Assembly: GCA_047602475.1 (NCBI GenBank)
Contig: JASGHE010000004.1
Coordinates: 186,001 to 250,000, forward strand
Source of the DNA: JAEUIE01 sp047602475
Lineage (GTDB): Bacteria > Planctomycetota > Planctomycetia > Gemmatales > HRBIN36
Length of the DNA stretch: 64,000 nt
Direction: 5' to 3'
Below the pieces are notes generated by a model that was given only the letters and a program-made list of their open reading frames with translations, was not told where the DNA came from and made no database searches. The position numbers were made by a program, and so were the translations under genes. Below are positions 32,444-41,495 of the stretch, piece by piece (the stretch's first letter is position 1; the number at the start of each line of letters is the position of its first letter).

Positions 32444-32977
32444 ATGAAATTCCTCACCCGATTGAGTTTATCCCTCCTGCTGATCATTCCAGTTGCCCTG
32501 ATCGCTCAGGATCTCTCCAAACAGACCTTCACGAAGTTCACTTCCAAGGAAGGCAAGTTCAATGTCTTGTTTCCCGGCAAGCCCCAGGAACAGAAGCAGA
32601 CCAAGTCCACCGAACTCGGTGATATCCAAATCAAGATGTTCATCGTACCCATCGGCAATGATTCGGCATTCTTCGTCAGCTTCAACGATAATCCCGAGGC
32701 ATTGAAGAACAGCGACCCTATGCAAATGCTTGAAGGCGCCCGCAACGGCGTCCAAGGCAAGGAAGGCGAACTCGTCAGCGATGAAGCGATCAAGTTCGGC
32801 CCTGATAAACTGCCGGGACGCAGGTTCCTGATCAAGAAGCCGGGCGGCACCTATGTGAGAAGCATGGTCATCCTGAATGGGTTGCGGCTCTATCAGGTCA
32901 TGGTGATCGGCAAAAAGGAATTCGTCGAAGCCAAGGAAGTCGACAAGTTCTACAAGTCCTTCGAGCTGACGAAATAG
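32444..32977 (+). CDS. Small secreted protein, tandem paralogue 1
   Basis: A 177-residue protein with a signal peptide (about 1-21, ending ALIAQ). The mature part is a compact alpha/beta domain with conserved blocks shared with the next gene: FTSKEGKFNVLFPGKP, TELGDIQIKMFIVPIG, IKFGPDKLPGRRFLI and GLRLYQV. The block pattern resembles small PsbP/Mog1-like or DUF1795-type domains, which is a weak guess. The function is unknown. AAGGAG lies upstream of the ATG. The next gene encodes a protein of exactly the same length, so this pair arose by duplication. Confidence 0.78.
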   Translation: MKFLTRLSLSLLLIIPVALIAQDLSKQTFTKFTSKEGKFNVLFPGKPQEQKQTKSTELGDIQIKMFIVPIGNDSAFFVSFNDNPEALKNSDPMQMLEGARNGVQGKEGELVSDEAIKFGPDKLPGRRFLIKKPGGTYVRSMVILNGLRLYQVMVIGKKEFVEAKEVDKFYKSFELTK

Positions 32978-33022
32978 CCAGCCAATGCTTCCGATACTTA
33001 GCCAACAACGTACGAGATTTCA

Positions 33023-33556
33023 ATGAAGCCTATCTTCCGACTTTGTTTCACTCTGCTGCTGATCATGTCGGCTACTCTTCTTGCCCAGGATCTGTCCAAG
33101 AAGACCTTCGAGAAGTTCACTTCCAAAGATGGAAAGTTCAGCGCCTCGTTCCCGGGTAAACCATTGGTACGGAAGGAGACTAAGTCCAGCGAACTCGGCG
33201 ATATCCAGACCAACTTATTCTTTGTGCCCATCGGTAATCATTCGACATTCTATATCACAGTCACGGATAAACCCGAAGCATGGAAGAACACCGATCCAGT
33301 GGAATTGCTCGAACGCGCCCGCAACGGCGTCAAGGGAAAGGATGGTGAAATCGTCACTGATGAAGGGATCAAGTTCGGCCCTGATAAATTGCCCGGACGG
33401 CGGTTCCTCATCATGAAGACGGAGGTGACCTATGTCAAGAACATCATAGTCCTCAAAGGGTTACGGCTCTACCAGGTCGCTGTACAAGGCAAGAGGGAAT
33501 TTGTCGAATCTAAGGAAGTCGACAAGTTCTTCGAGTCCTTCGAATTGACTAAGTAA
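33023..33556 (+). CDS. Small secreted protein, tandem paralogue 2
   Basis: A 177-residue protein that aligns with the preceding gene without a gap. It has its own signal peptide (about 1-21, ending TLLAQ) and the same blocks (FTSKDGKFSASFPGKP, SELGDIQTNLFFVPIG, IKFGPDKLPGRRFLI, GLRLYQV, EVDKFFESFELTK). The most divergent part is the stretch at about residues 75-105. No catalytic motif is seen. It starts 45 bases after the first copy ends, so the two are probably co-transcribed. The function is unknown. Confidence 0.78.
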   Translation: MKPIFRLCFTLLLIMSATLLAQDLSKKTFEKFTSKDGKFSASFPGKPLVRKETKSSELGDIQTNLFFVPIGNHSTFYITVTDKPEAWKNTDPVELLERARNGVKGKDGEIVTDEGIKFGPDKLPGRRFLIMKTEVTYVKNIIVLKGLRLYQVAVQGKREFVESKEVDKFFESFELTK

Positions 33557-33581
33557 CTAGCTGCTGTCCTCGCGCTGACTG

Positions 33582-33644
33582 GTAACGGAAGTCGCCAGAC
33601 TTCCGAATAGGATCGAAACGGTACTCTTTGCGAGTTCCGCTATT
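33582..33644 (+). repeat. Rep-F mirrored hairpin pair, copy 2
   Basis: Hairpin CGGAAGTC-GCCA-GACTTCCG followed by CGGTACTC-TTTGC-GAGTTCCG (one mismatch in the stem). Related to the copy at 26893. It lies between the twin secreted proteins and the lactate permease. Confidence 0.8.
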
Positions 33645-33671
33645 TTGATGTGGATTCTGGAGTCGTCTGAA

Positions 33672-35444
33672 ATGTCTCTATGGGCTGCTGAGGTCTTCAG
33701 GCAAAACCTTGATCCCCTCAACAGCCCATGGCTTTCCACCATCCTGGCTGCGCTGCCCGTCGTCGCGCTCTTCGTGTTCCTCGTTCCCATGCGCTGGTTG
33801 GCACCCAAGGCGGCGCTCGGCGGGGCCATCCTTGCCATCCTTGTCGCCATCTTCGTCTTCAACATGCCGACCAATAAGGCCTTTGCCGCCATGGCCTATG
33901 GCATGGCATTTGGCCTCATGCCCGTCGGCTGGAACATCCTCTGTGCGATGTTCCTCTACAACATCACCGTCGAGACCGGCCAGTTCGCCATCATCCGCCG
34001 TTCGGTGGCGAGCGTCTCCCCCGATGTCCGCATCCAGGCTATCCTCGTCGGCTTCTGCTTCGGCGCCTTTCTCGAAGGCGCTGCCGGCGGAGGCACCCCC
34101 GTCGCCATCTGTGCCGCCATCATGGTCGGCCTCGGCTTCAAGCCCTTCCAGGCCGCCATCCTCTGCCTCATCGCCAACACCAGTCCCGTCGCTTACGGCG
34201 GTCTCGGCTCGCCTCTCATCGTCCTTGGCGGCGTCACCGGCATGAACACCGACATGCTTTCCGTTATGGCTGGCTTCCAACTTCCCCTCTTCTCGCTCCT
34301 CATCCCCATTTGGATGGTCAAATGTATGGCCACCTGGAAGCAAACCTGGGAAGTCATGCCCGCGTTACTGGTCGCCGGCGGCAGTTTTGCCGTCTTCCAG
34401 TTCACCTTTGCCACCATTCACTACTGGGTGCCCAGCGTCGTGCTCTACAACATGACCGACATCGGCGGCGGCATCTTCGCACTGCTCACTACTTCCTTCT
34501 TCCTCCGGTACTGGAAACCGAAGAACATCCTCGTCTACGAATTGCCCAAGATCAATGCCATCAGCGCCGATCTGGAGTGGTCTGAAACTGCCCCTTTGAC
34601 TTTAAGGCGCGTCGTTACCGCCTGGTCGCCCTACGTGCTGATGTCGGTGGCCCTCTTCTCCGCAGGGCTTTTACGGCAGACCGAGATCCGCAACACGCCC
34701 AAGATCGTTCACTTCGCCGGGCCATTCCAGTCCAGCTACATCTTTCCCGTGCCTTATCTTTATGAAAGCGTCTATCGGGACCAGAAGCTGCAACTCAAAG
34801 ACAAGCCGGAAGCCCCGGAGTCGGCGTCATATGAACTCAGTTGGGCGACGGCGGCTGGTACAGCGGTCTTGCTGGCTGCCTTGGTCTCCATTGCCATGCT
34901 GCGCATGAACCGACAGCAGGTCTGGAATGTAGTCAAGAAAACCGTCTGGCAGATGCGCATTCCCATCCCCACCATTGCGCTCATGCTTGGCCTCAGCTAT
35001 GTCACACGTTTCTCCGGCATGGACGCCAGCCTGGGCTTCGCTTTTGCAGGCACCGGCGTGATGTACCCCTTCTTCGCCGCCATCCTCGGTTGGCTCGGCG
35101 TCTTTCTCACCGGCACCGATGCCGGTAGCAATGCCCTTTTTGGGAGTCTACAGAAGATCGCCGCCACCACGGTCTACCAGGAACACGGCCTCGCCTTTGG
35201 CGGCATGAGTCTCGATCAGGCCCAGACCCTCATCTGCACCACCAACAGCACCGGCGGCGTGATGGGAAAGATGATCGATGCCCAAAGCATCTGCGTCTCC
35301 ACCGCCGCCACTAATCAGATTGGCAGAGAAGCTGACATCTTCAAGTCGGTCGTCTGGCACAGTATCGTGCTCGCCTGTCTCATCGGCATCCTCGCCCTGC
35401 TGCAAGCCTATGTCTGGCCTTTCCAGGCGATGGTGCCCAAATAG
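33672..35444 (+). CDS. L-lactate permease family transporter (LctP/LldP)
   Basis: A 590-residue integral membrane protein of the lactate permease family (TC 2.A.14), with about 13 hydrophobic segments. Family hallmarks are the repeated GAFLEGAAGGGTPVAICAAIMVGLGFKP near residue 135, NTSPVAYGGLGSPL, and near the C-terminus TGTDAGSNALFGSLQ and NSTGGVMGKMIDAQSICVS. It carries L-lactate, D-lactate or glycolate with protons. It is somewhat longer than E. coli LldP, with an extra soluble loop at about 345-400. Start at the ATG 33672, with GGAG nine bases upstream; a longer frame begins at 33645. No lactate dehydrogenase genes are adjacent. Confidence 0.92.
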   Translation: MSLWAAEVFRQNLDPLNSPWLSTILAALPVVALFVFLVPMRWLAPKAALGGAILAILVAIFVFNMPTNKAFAAMAYGMAFGLMPVGWNILCAMFLYNITVETGQFAIIRRSVASVSPDVRIQAILVGFCFGAFLEGAAGGGTPVAICAAIMVGLGFKPFQAAILCLIANTSPVAYGGLGSPLIVLGGVTGMNTDMLSVMAGFQLPLFSLLIPIWMVKCMATWKQTWEVMPALLVAGGSFAVFQFTFATIHYWVPSVVLYNMTDIGGGIFALLTTSFFLRYWKPKNILVYELPKINAISADLEWSETAPLTLRRVVTAWSPYVLMSVALFSAGLLRQTEIRNTPKIVHFAGPFQSSYIFPVPYLYESVYRDQKLQLKDKPEAPESASYELSWATAAGTAVLLAALVSIAMLRMNRQQVWNVVKKTVWQMRIPIPTIALMLGLSYVTRFSGMDASLGFAFAGTGVMYPFFAAILGWLGVFLTGTDAGSNALFGSLQKIAATTVYQEHGLAFGGMSLDQAQTLICTTNSTGGVMGKMIDAQSICVSTAATNQIGREADIFKSVVWHSIVLACLIGILALLQAYVWPFQAMVPK

Positions 35445-35447
35445 CCG

Positions 35448-36338
35448 CTACTTCTTGATCATCGGCAGCGCATCCCAGGCCTTTTGAAACTCATTCTTGT
35501 TCTTGAACTTGCCTTCGGTCACCTGCTGCGTCAATGCTTTCACTTTCGTAGTCTGTTCCTTCAGCTTAGCCAGTCTCGCCTTCTGATCTGTCTGCGCCTG
35601 GGCATTGTCAGCGACCTTCCACCAGCTTCCTTCGGTGACAGCATCGAGGAAAACTTCTTGGGCTGCTTCCTTGGGCGTGTCGCTGCCTGGAGCATCCAGC
35701 ATCGTAAACTCTATGACTTTGATCTTCGCTTTGCCGTCCGTAGTGTTGGTGACTTCGACGATGTCGAAGCGTTTATTCGTCGGGAACAGATAGGCGTTCA
35801 GTCGAGAGGCCTCGTTCTCGTTGAGAACCGCCAGCACTTCATCGTCGGCAAACCGCCCCTCGACTTCCGCCAGCAAAGCCTGGTAAGCCGTCCTGAGTTC
35901 CCGGTTGCTCTGATAGAGCTCCTCGAGTTGCTTCCGTTGCGGCCCTGGCTGTATGGCCTGGTACTCTTCGAAGCTCAGTATTCGGTTTGCCTGTTCCAGA
36001 AGCATCACCGCTTCATGCGGCGAAGATGCCCTGTTGGCATTAGGCAGGGCCCCAGATGTTCCACTGGAAGGCGCAGCCATGCCCATCGACTTCTTCAACT
36101 GATTGAAGTTGTTCGCCATCGCAATGTCAGCCTGCAACTTGCTCAGCTCCCCTCTCAATTGGTTCAACTGGTTCTGGACCTGGAACACATCGGAGCCGTA
36201 GCGGGACGAACGATCCACGAAATGATCCATCATCTTGGTCAGGTGCAGCAGGATCGCGGCAGAGCTCAACACCAGTGAAGCGATAATGATCGCCCAAACG
36301 CCGACAGAAAGTTGTTTGGTAGGGGATTCGTTACTCAT
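35448..36338 (-). CDS. Membrane-anchored coiled-coil protein of unknown function
   Basis: A 296-residue protein with a single N-terminal membrane segment (about residues 13-31, VWAIIIASLVLSSAAILLHL) and an external region that begins with a coiled coil (about 45-80, QVQNQLNQLRGELSKLQADIAMANN). It ends with a Lys/Gln-rich helical tail. In between is a globular part with several acidic and Glu-rich helices. I do not recognise the family. The start is the ATG at 36338, which has GGAG nine bases upstream; a second ATG five codons earlier is less well placed. It ends three bases from the lactate permease stop on the other strand, so the two are tightly convergent. Confidence 0.72.
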   Translation of the reverse strand: MSNESPTKQLSVGVWAIIIASLVLSSAAILLHLTKMMDHFVDRSSRYGSDVFQVQNQLNQLRGELSKLQADIAMANNFNQLKKSMGMAAPSSGTSGALPNANRASSPHEAVMLLEQANRILSFEEYQAIQPGPQRKQLEELYQSNRELRTAYQALLAEVEGRFADDEVLAVLNENEASRLNAYLFPTNKRFDIVEVTNTTDGKAKIKVIEFTMLDAPGSDTPKEAAQEVFLDAVTEGSWWKVADNAQAQTDQKARLAKLKEQTTKVKALTQQVTEGKFKNKNEFQKAWDALPMIKK

Positions 36339-36414
36339 GGGAACGGACTCCATGGATCATGACGGACAGATGAGTTTAACCTTAACAGGACAGGAATGCA
36401 TGGTATAATCGCTG

Positions 36415-36654
36415 TCTTTTGCCCGAAGGGCATACGGCGAATAGCCCAGGGTTGCCGTAGCGAGCGGAGCGATGCATAGGCTACCCTGGGTATGAAGTCG
36501 GAATGTTGTATTAATGCTCTGAAAGAGCTTCGGAACGATTGTATAGTTCCGGTCGCCCTTCAGGCGACAGCCATCATTATTGATTCAAACCCAGGGTAGC
36601 GAGGAATACCTCGCAACCCTGGGCTATTCGCCGTATGCCCGTTGGGCAAAAGAC
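36415..36654 (+). repeat. Long composite inverted repeat (about 37-base arms)
   Basis: The left end, from TTTTGCCCGAAGGGCATACG to CAGGGT (36416-36452), returns as its near-perfect reverse complement at about 36617-36653. Only a few bases differ, inside the small GCCC-loop-GGGC hairpin (GAA versus AAC). Between the arms lie shorter repeats such as GCTCTGAAAGAGC and CGCCCTTCAGGCG. It fills most of the 360-base gap upstream of the coiled-coil gene. Confidence 0.85.
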
Positions 36655-36700
36655 AGGCATGATGGTCTACTACTGAAAGAAGTGTAGACACCTCTGGATT

Positions 36701-37816
36701 TTAGGTAATGGAGACATTTGCTAGGCAGGCTGCCCCAGTCCTCGTCTCCTTCGCCCGCGCGAAAAACAACGGCGGCACGAACAGCACACCCGCCATCACC
36801 AGGATCGATACATCGCCGGAGACATCGTTCGAGGCATATTCAATGATCGGCTGACGTTTGACGATGTTTGGCTGAGCATCTTTGCTGAAATAGACATCGC
36901 CGGGAGCGAGAGTGTAGGGCCAGTTGTCTTCGTATTCGGTGAGATAGAACTTGGCAGGACCTGTCTCGGCGGGGAGCTTCAATTGTTCCAGCACCTTGGT
37001 TCGTGCTTCAGGCTTCATCGGCCCGGCCCAGGCGACCTTGCCTGACCAAGCAGGGTCTTTCACGCTGGCAGCATAGTTACCGTGGAAACTGGTATCAGCC
37101 AGGACGTAGATACGGAGCAGGCGATTTTTCTGATTCAGCTTGGTGCCCATGTCGCCGTAGGCAGGTTCACGGTAGGGGAAGAGGGGTTTCTCGGTCTTGA
37201 AGCTCATCCGCAGGGCGGAGGCTTCGACGAGTTTCTTGTTAGCCTCGGCTTTGTCTTTGACGGCGACCTTGAGGGCTGTGAACTTCCAGCCCTGATCGAT
37301 GTAGGGTTGAGCCCAGGCGGCCAACTCGGTGGTGTAGGCGTAGCCATGGTCTTTCAGCCAGGTGGTCAGAGCGCTGGAGGACTTCGCTTCGAGAACGACT
37401 GCCTGGAAGCCGGCGACTTGCTTTTCTTGGAGTACGATCACAGCAGACTTGCCTGTGGTCGCCATGACAACCGATTTGGCGTCGCTACAGCCACACCCCA
37501 TGCCTCCACCGGCATGAGCTTTATAGATGATTTCCGGCTCGGTTAACTTCTTCAGCGTATCAAACGCCTCGTTTCCCGATTCGCTCAACTCCGGTTCGCT
37601 GGGCGAGGGGATGATGAAACCAAAGTCCTGATCCTCTGCGGCGAAGGATGCCTTGCGGATGAAGTGCTGTTTCTGTTGAGCCGCATCCCAGAGGATGATG
37701 ACCGTTTGATCTGCATTCATGATCGGTTTGCCGCTACGCCCCACCGGGCAGCAGGCTTGGAGTTGAGCAGCCAGCAGGATGGTGGCGAAAGAGGCCGACA
37801 GGAGTAGCGGTTTCAT
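36701..37816 (-). CDS. Secreted DUF2330 protein
   Basis: A 371-residue protein with a signal peptide (about 1-22, ending AQLQACC). The match to the DUF2330 family is seen in CCPVGRSGKPIMNADQTVIILWD, DFGFIIPSPSEPEL, the Gly/Cys-rich GGGMGCGCSDAKS, and RLLRIYVLADT. A C-terminal hydrophobic segment (VSILVMAGVLFVPPLFFA) suggests anchoring in the membrane. DUF2330 proteins are exported and uncharacterised. It is separated from its neighbours by the long inverted repeat on one side and repeat Rep-D on the other. Confidence 0.85.
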   Translation of the reverse strand: MKPLLLSASFATILLAAQLQACCPVGRSGKPIMNADQTVIILWDAAQQKQHFIRKASFAAEDQDFGFIIPSPSEPELSESGNEAFDTLKKLTEPEIIYKAHAGGGMGCGCSDAKSVVMATTGKSAVIVLQEKQVAGFQAVVLEAKSSSALTTWLKDHGYAYTTELAAWAQPYIDQGWKFTALKVAVKDKAEANKKLVEASALRMSFKTEKPLFPYREPAYGDMGTKLNQKNRLLRIYVLADTSFHGNYAASVKDPAWSGKVAWAGPMKPEARTKVLEQLKLPAETGPAKFYLTEYEDNWPYTLAPGDVYFSKDAQPNIVKRQPIIEYASNDVSGDVSILVMAGVLFVPPLFFARAKETRTGAACLANVSIT

Positions 37817-37906
37817 ATCGATGGCTCCCTGGGGTATGAAGGTAAGATGTTGACGGGCTTGATTTATTCCGAACCATCAGACGCAATATTCGGTTGCGAT
37901 GTATTG

Positions 37907-38000
37907 TCTGGCTGCTCCCCTTACCAAGGGGAGTTTGGGTGGGGTTCTTTCATGAGACCTAACCCTCTCTAACTCCCCCTTGGTAAGGGGGAGAACCAGA
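37907..38000 (+). repeat. Rep-D mirrored hairpin pair, copy 2
   Basis: Left hairpin GCTCCCCTTACCAAGGGGAG and right hairpin CTCCCCCTTGGTAAGGGGGA, with loops ACC and GGT that are reverse complements. The right end lies about 18 bases from the stop codon of the ATPase gene. Confidence 0.85.
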
Positions 38001-38018
38001 CGAGTCCTCTCAACACAT

Positions 38019-40589
38019 CTACCCCTTCGCAAAGGCCGGGATCAACCGTTCCCCCACTTTCCAGTAGGGCACCCAGGCGATGCCGAAGTTGACGACCTTG
38101 ATGTCGGTCTTCTTGGCGGCGAGTTTGATCTCCTTCAGTTCTTCGAACGCCTTCGCCTTCCACTTCTCGGCGATCTCGCCGACCTTCTCGGTGAGTTCAC
38201 GCAGTTCCTTCGAGGCTGCGTCATACTCGCCCTTGGCATCGTAATAGCGTTTGCCAGCTTCCGCCTTCTGAGCTTCCTGCTGGTTGCTCTTGTTCCAGTT
38301 GAAGAGCTGACCGAGTAGTGAAGTCCCCTGCTGGGCCATCTGGTTGTAGTCCTGTTTCGCCTTTTCCATCTCGGCGGCGGACTTCTTGGTCTTGGCTTCT
38401 TTGTCGGCCTTCTTGGCTACCATGTCGCCCATTTCCTTTTCCGCTTCCTCCTGCGCGGTCTTTTTGCAGCGTTCGAGGAAATCTTCGTGGCTTTCGCCGT
38501 CTTCGCTGGTGAGGCTCAGGCTCTTGTTGTTGTAAACGGTGTGGTTGGCGTTGCTGTAGACGAAGTCGACGAACTCCTTCGACAAATCCTTCATTCGCTT
38601 CACATCGTTGAGGCCCTTGGGCAGATCGAGCCAGGCGGCATCGCCTGCATCGGGGGCGGTGACGAAACCATCAGCGACGGCCTGGGCTTCACCCCATGCG
38701 GTAGCCATGCCGGCAGCAGGGGCTTCAGCTATCAGTCGATAGGTTTTATCTACGACAACGCCGGCTCGGGCATTGGTCATGGCGGCTTCGCCCACACCCA
38801 GTAGATAAGGCTGATAGACAAGCTTGCTCGGTGCTGATTGACCCGGCGTGGCCGCAATGGGTAGCGCCTTCAAATAATATTGCGAGACACCAGTGTTGAG
38901 AATGGGAGCGGAGGTAGCCGTTTCAGCGGCAGCAGCCGGGGGCCGTTGTGCCTGGATGTCGCGCTTGAAGTCAGCTTCTTCGGCCTGCTTTTTGGGGATG
39001 AGTTTCCCGCCACAGTCGCCACAGAACTTAGTGGAAGGCGGCAGGGTACCGGCGGGGCAACTACCTTCGGCACAGCCACCTTCTTTGGTGAGGGTGATGG
39101 TGCTCTTCTTCGGTTCGCTGCCTGCTTCGGGTGCCTCATCTTTGAGAGCGGCGGGTGGTAACTTCTTGAGTTGCTCCCGCGTCATGGGGCCGGCGAGGTA
39201 GCTGAGCGCCAGCGGGTCTGGAAGATGTGCTGCTTGCTGTCGTGGATGCAGTTCATCAGGAAGACACGGTTGCCCAGCGACGAGATGGTCTTGTCGAGCT
39301 TGTCTTTATCAGCGATGGTGCCCGCGGCGTTGGCAGCACCTTGCAAGCCTTCGAGCAGCCGGGCCTTGTCTCGTTCGGTCTGCAACTTGCCGACGAACCA
39401 GGTGCCGGCGTTGGTAAGGGCCTTGTAATCGAGATCGACCGGGTTCTGGGTAGCGAGCAAGACGCCGACACCGAACGCACGGGCCTGCTTAAGGAGAGTG
39501 AGGAACGGCTGCTTGCTCGGTGGATTGCCGGGATGGGGAGGCAGGTAGCCAAACACTTCATCGACATAGAGGATGGCCCGCAGGCTGTTGGTGCCCGACT
39601 GGCTGCGTGTCCAGCTAAGGAACTCCGAGAGCAGCAGCGTGAGGAAAAACATTCGCTGCGATTCTTCGAGGTGGGCCAGATAGAAGATGTTCTGCCTCGG
39701 CTTGCCATCGGGAGAGCGCAGCATCTTGTTGAAGTCGAGCCCTTCACCCATGATCCAAGTGGAGAAGCTGGGCGAGGCGAGGATGTTGTTGAAGCCACAG
39801 CCAGCTTGAGGCGTTCCGCCTGAGGGAAGAAGGTATCGACTTCGAAGGCGCCGATGCGGGAGATGGGCGGGTCCTGAATCTGGGTGATGACCTTGGTCAG
39901 GTCCATGTCCTGCCCTTTGCTCCACGCATTGAGGAGCAGGTTGGCGACGAGGATATGCTCCTTTGATTGAAGCGGGTCGCCGCTGATCTTGGTCAGACCG
40001 AGAAGCTCGCGGTCGTGGTCGATTCGACTCGTTCGTTCAGTTCTTCCCGGTCGAGCTTGCCCTTGGGGGCGGAGAAACTCTGGAGGATGGAGACGGGCCT
40101 GGCCACTTCGCTGCCGGGGGTGTAGATGCGCCACTCGGCACAGTCTTTGAGTCGCTGGATACGTTCTGGCTTCTGATACCAGCTTTCGAGGCCGTTCTTC
40201 CATTGCTCGGCGGTCTTGTCAGCCATCTCGTCGAGAGTCAGCTTCTTCCGCTTGGCTACTTCGGGGTCGAGCCAGGGTTTGAAGTCGTCGGGTTTGAGTT
40301 CGGGGAATTGCAGGAAGAGGTTGGTGAGATCGCCCTTGAGATCGACGATGATGCAGGGGATGCTGTCGAGGGCAGCCTCTTCGAGCAGCGAGATGCAGAG
40401 GCCGGTCTTACCGGAACCGGTCATGCCGACGACAACGCCGTGGGTGGTGAGCCAGTGGGCATCGTACATGACAGGGTCAGCCATCTCTTTGGTCTTGAGA
40501 TCATAGTCCCGGCCCAGGTAGAAACAGGCGGGGGGATCGATATCGATGGCGGGCTTGGTGTCGGTCTGAGCTTCGGTTTTAGCGGGCAT
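38019..40589 (-). pseudogene. HerA-like/DUF853-type ATP-binding protein broken by three -1 frameshifts
   Basis: If three single bases are restored, one frame of about 857 residues runs from the ATG at 40589 to 38019. Part 1 (40589-about 40008) has Walker A GMTGSGKTG (residues 55-63) and IIVDLKGDLTN. Part 2 (about 40008-39805) contains LTKISGDPLQSKEHILVANLLLNAW. Part 3 (about 39800-39210) carries Walker B ILYVDEVFGYLPP and ATQNPVDLDYK. Part 4 (39210-38019) has TREQLKKL, a Cys4 zinc-ribbon-like motif (GGCAEGSCP...KFCGDCGGK) and a long coiled coil. Breaks lie near 40010, 39803 and 39209; at each, adding one base restores the family motifs, the last as FQTRWALSYLAGP. HerA/DUF853-like ATPases act on DNA or membrane complexes. 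Real decay and sequence error are both possible. Confidence 0.82.
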
Positions 40590-40674
40590 GGTTCACAGGT
40601 TCTGGATGATGAGGGCGTTTAAGAACACCTTAGCATAGAGATGACGAAAAGCGATGGGGAAAATGAAGGTTGCA

Positions 40675-40740
40675 GAGCCGGAAGCGCCAGCGACGGTGTG
40701 CATGGCGATTGCCCGCGTCTCCCTCGCTGCGCTCAGACTC
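40675..40740 (+). repeat. Degenerate Rep-C-like palindrome
   Basis: GCCGGAAGCGCCAGCGACGG facing CGTCTCCCTCGCTGCGCTC resembles the Rep-C arms, with several changes. It lies in the divergent region between the ATPase and the thioesterase genes. Confidence 0.6.
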
Positions 40741-40780
40741 TTTTGTTATGCTAAATCTGTCATCTTCACAGGAACTATTG

Positions 40781-41173
40781 ATGCTCACCGAACACGAAAC
40801 GCTGATCCGAGTGAGGTACGCCGAGACCGACCGGATGGGCTTCCTGCACCATGCCCAGTACTTCGTCTACTTCGAAGAAGGCCGCACCGAACTGCTGCGG
40901 GCCCAGGGGAAGACCTACAAAGCCATCGAAGACAAGGGCTTCTTCCTGGTCATCGCCAAGATCGAGTGCAAGTTCCGCATGCCGATTCATTATGATGACC
41001 AGATTCGGCTGAAGACGATCCTGCATCGCATCACGCCGGTGAGGATTGAGCATCGATACGAAGTGTACCGGGGCGAGACGCTGTGTGCGGAGGGGACTTC
41101 GACGTTAGCGTGCGTGGATGCCAAGGGGAAGTTGCAGGGGCTGCCGGAGGAGTTGTTGGAGGAACAAAAATAA
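40781..41173 (+). CDS. Acyl-CoA thioesterase, YbgC/4-hydroxybenzoyl-CoA type
   Basis: A 130-residue single hot-dog-fold thioesterase, the usual length. The family signature RVRYAETDRMGFLHHAQYFVYFEEGR holds the catalytic Asp (ETD) and the following His. Members hydrolyse short-chain or aromatic acyl-CoA, and in proteobacteria associate with the Tol-Pal system; no tol genes are here. The frame continues upstream to 40670 across a degenerate repeat. I chose the ATG at 40781, which has AGGA seven bases upstream and matches the family N-terminus. A second ATG at 40748 is the alternative. Confidence 0.9.
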   Translation: MLTEHETLIRVRYAETDRMGFLHHAQYFVYFEEGRTELLRAQGKTYKAIEDKGFFLVIAKIECKFRMPIHYDDQIRLKTILHRITPVRIEHRYEVYRGETLCAEGTSTLACVDAKGKLQGLPEELLEEQK

Positions 41174-41228
41174 GGGATACAGTTCTTTCTCAGGATGGTG
41201 TAGAATATCTCTACTATGAGGGAATCCT

Positions 41229-41492
41229 ATGACTGATGCCAACTATGGATTGTTAGACCGTATATTCAACGGCAAGTCGGCGCAGCCGCTGAGCAAAGAC
41301 ACATCCACATACTTGTTGTCGCTTGAATTTCCGAAGCAAGACATCGATCGGACGAATGAACTGCTTGCCAAGAATCGCCAGGATGCGTTGACCTTCGATG
41401 AGAAGAATGAGTTGTCTCACTTGATCGATGTCAACTACTTTCTCGCCGCACTCAAGTCAAAAGCCCGTTTGGCCCTGAAGCAAGGGCACTAA
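41229..41492 (+). CDS. Small protein paired with an HNH nuclease
   Basis: An 87-residue protein without Cys, rich in Lys, Asp and Leu, probably helical in its second half (ALTFDEKNELSHLIDVNYFLAALKSKARLAL). It has no signal peptide or membrane segment. The stop is followed by three bases and then the ATG of the HNH nuclease, so the two are translated together. The family is not recognised. Its size and position would suit a partner, inhibitor or specificity subunit of the nuclease. The start ATG at 41229 has GAGG nearby (about 41217-41222). Confidence 0.72.
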   Translation: MTDANYGLLDRIFNGKSAQPLSKDTSTYLLSLEFPKQDIDRTNELLAKNRQDALTFDEKNELSHLIDVNYFLAALKSKARLALKQGH

Positions 41493-41495
41493 TCC

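Noticed and set aside
33678..34343. Minus-strand His/Asp/Glu-rich frame over the lactate permease
   Set aside because: Composition is the antisense of a membrane protein gene; no plausible fold.
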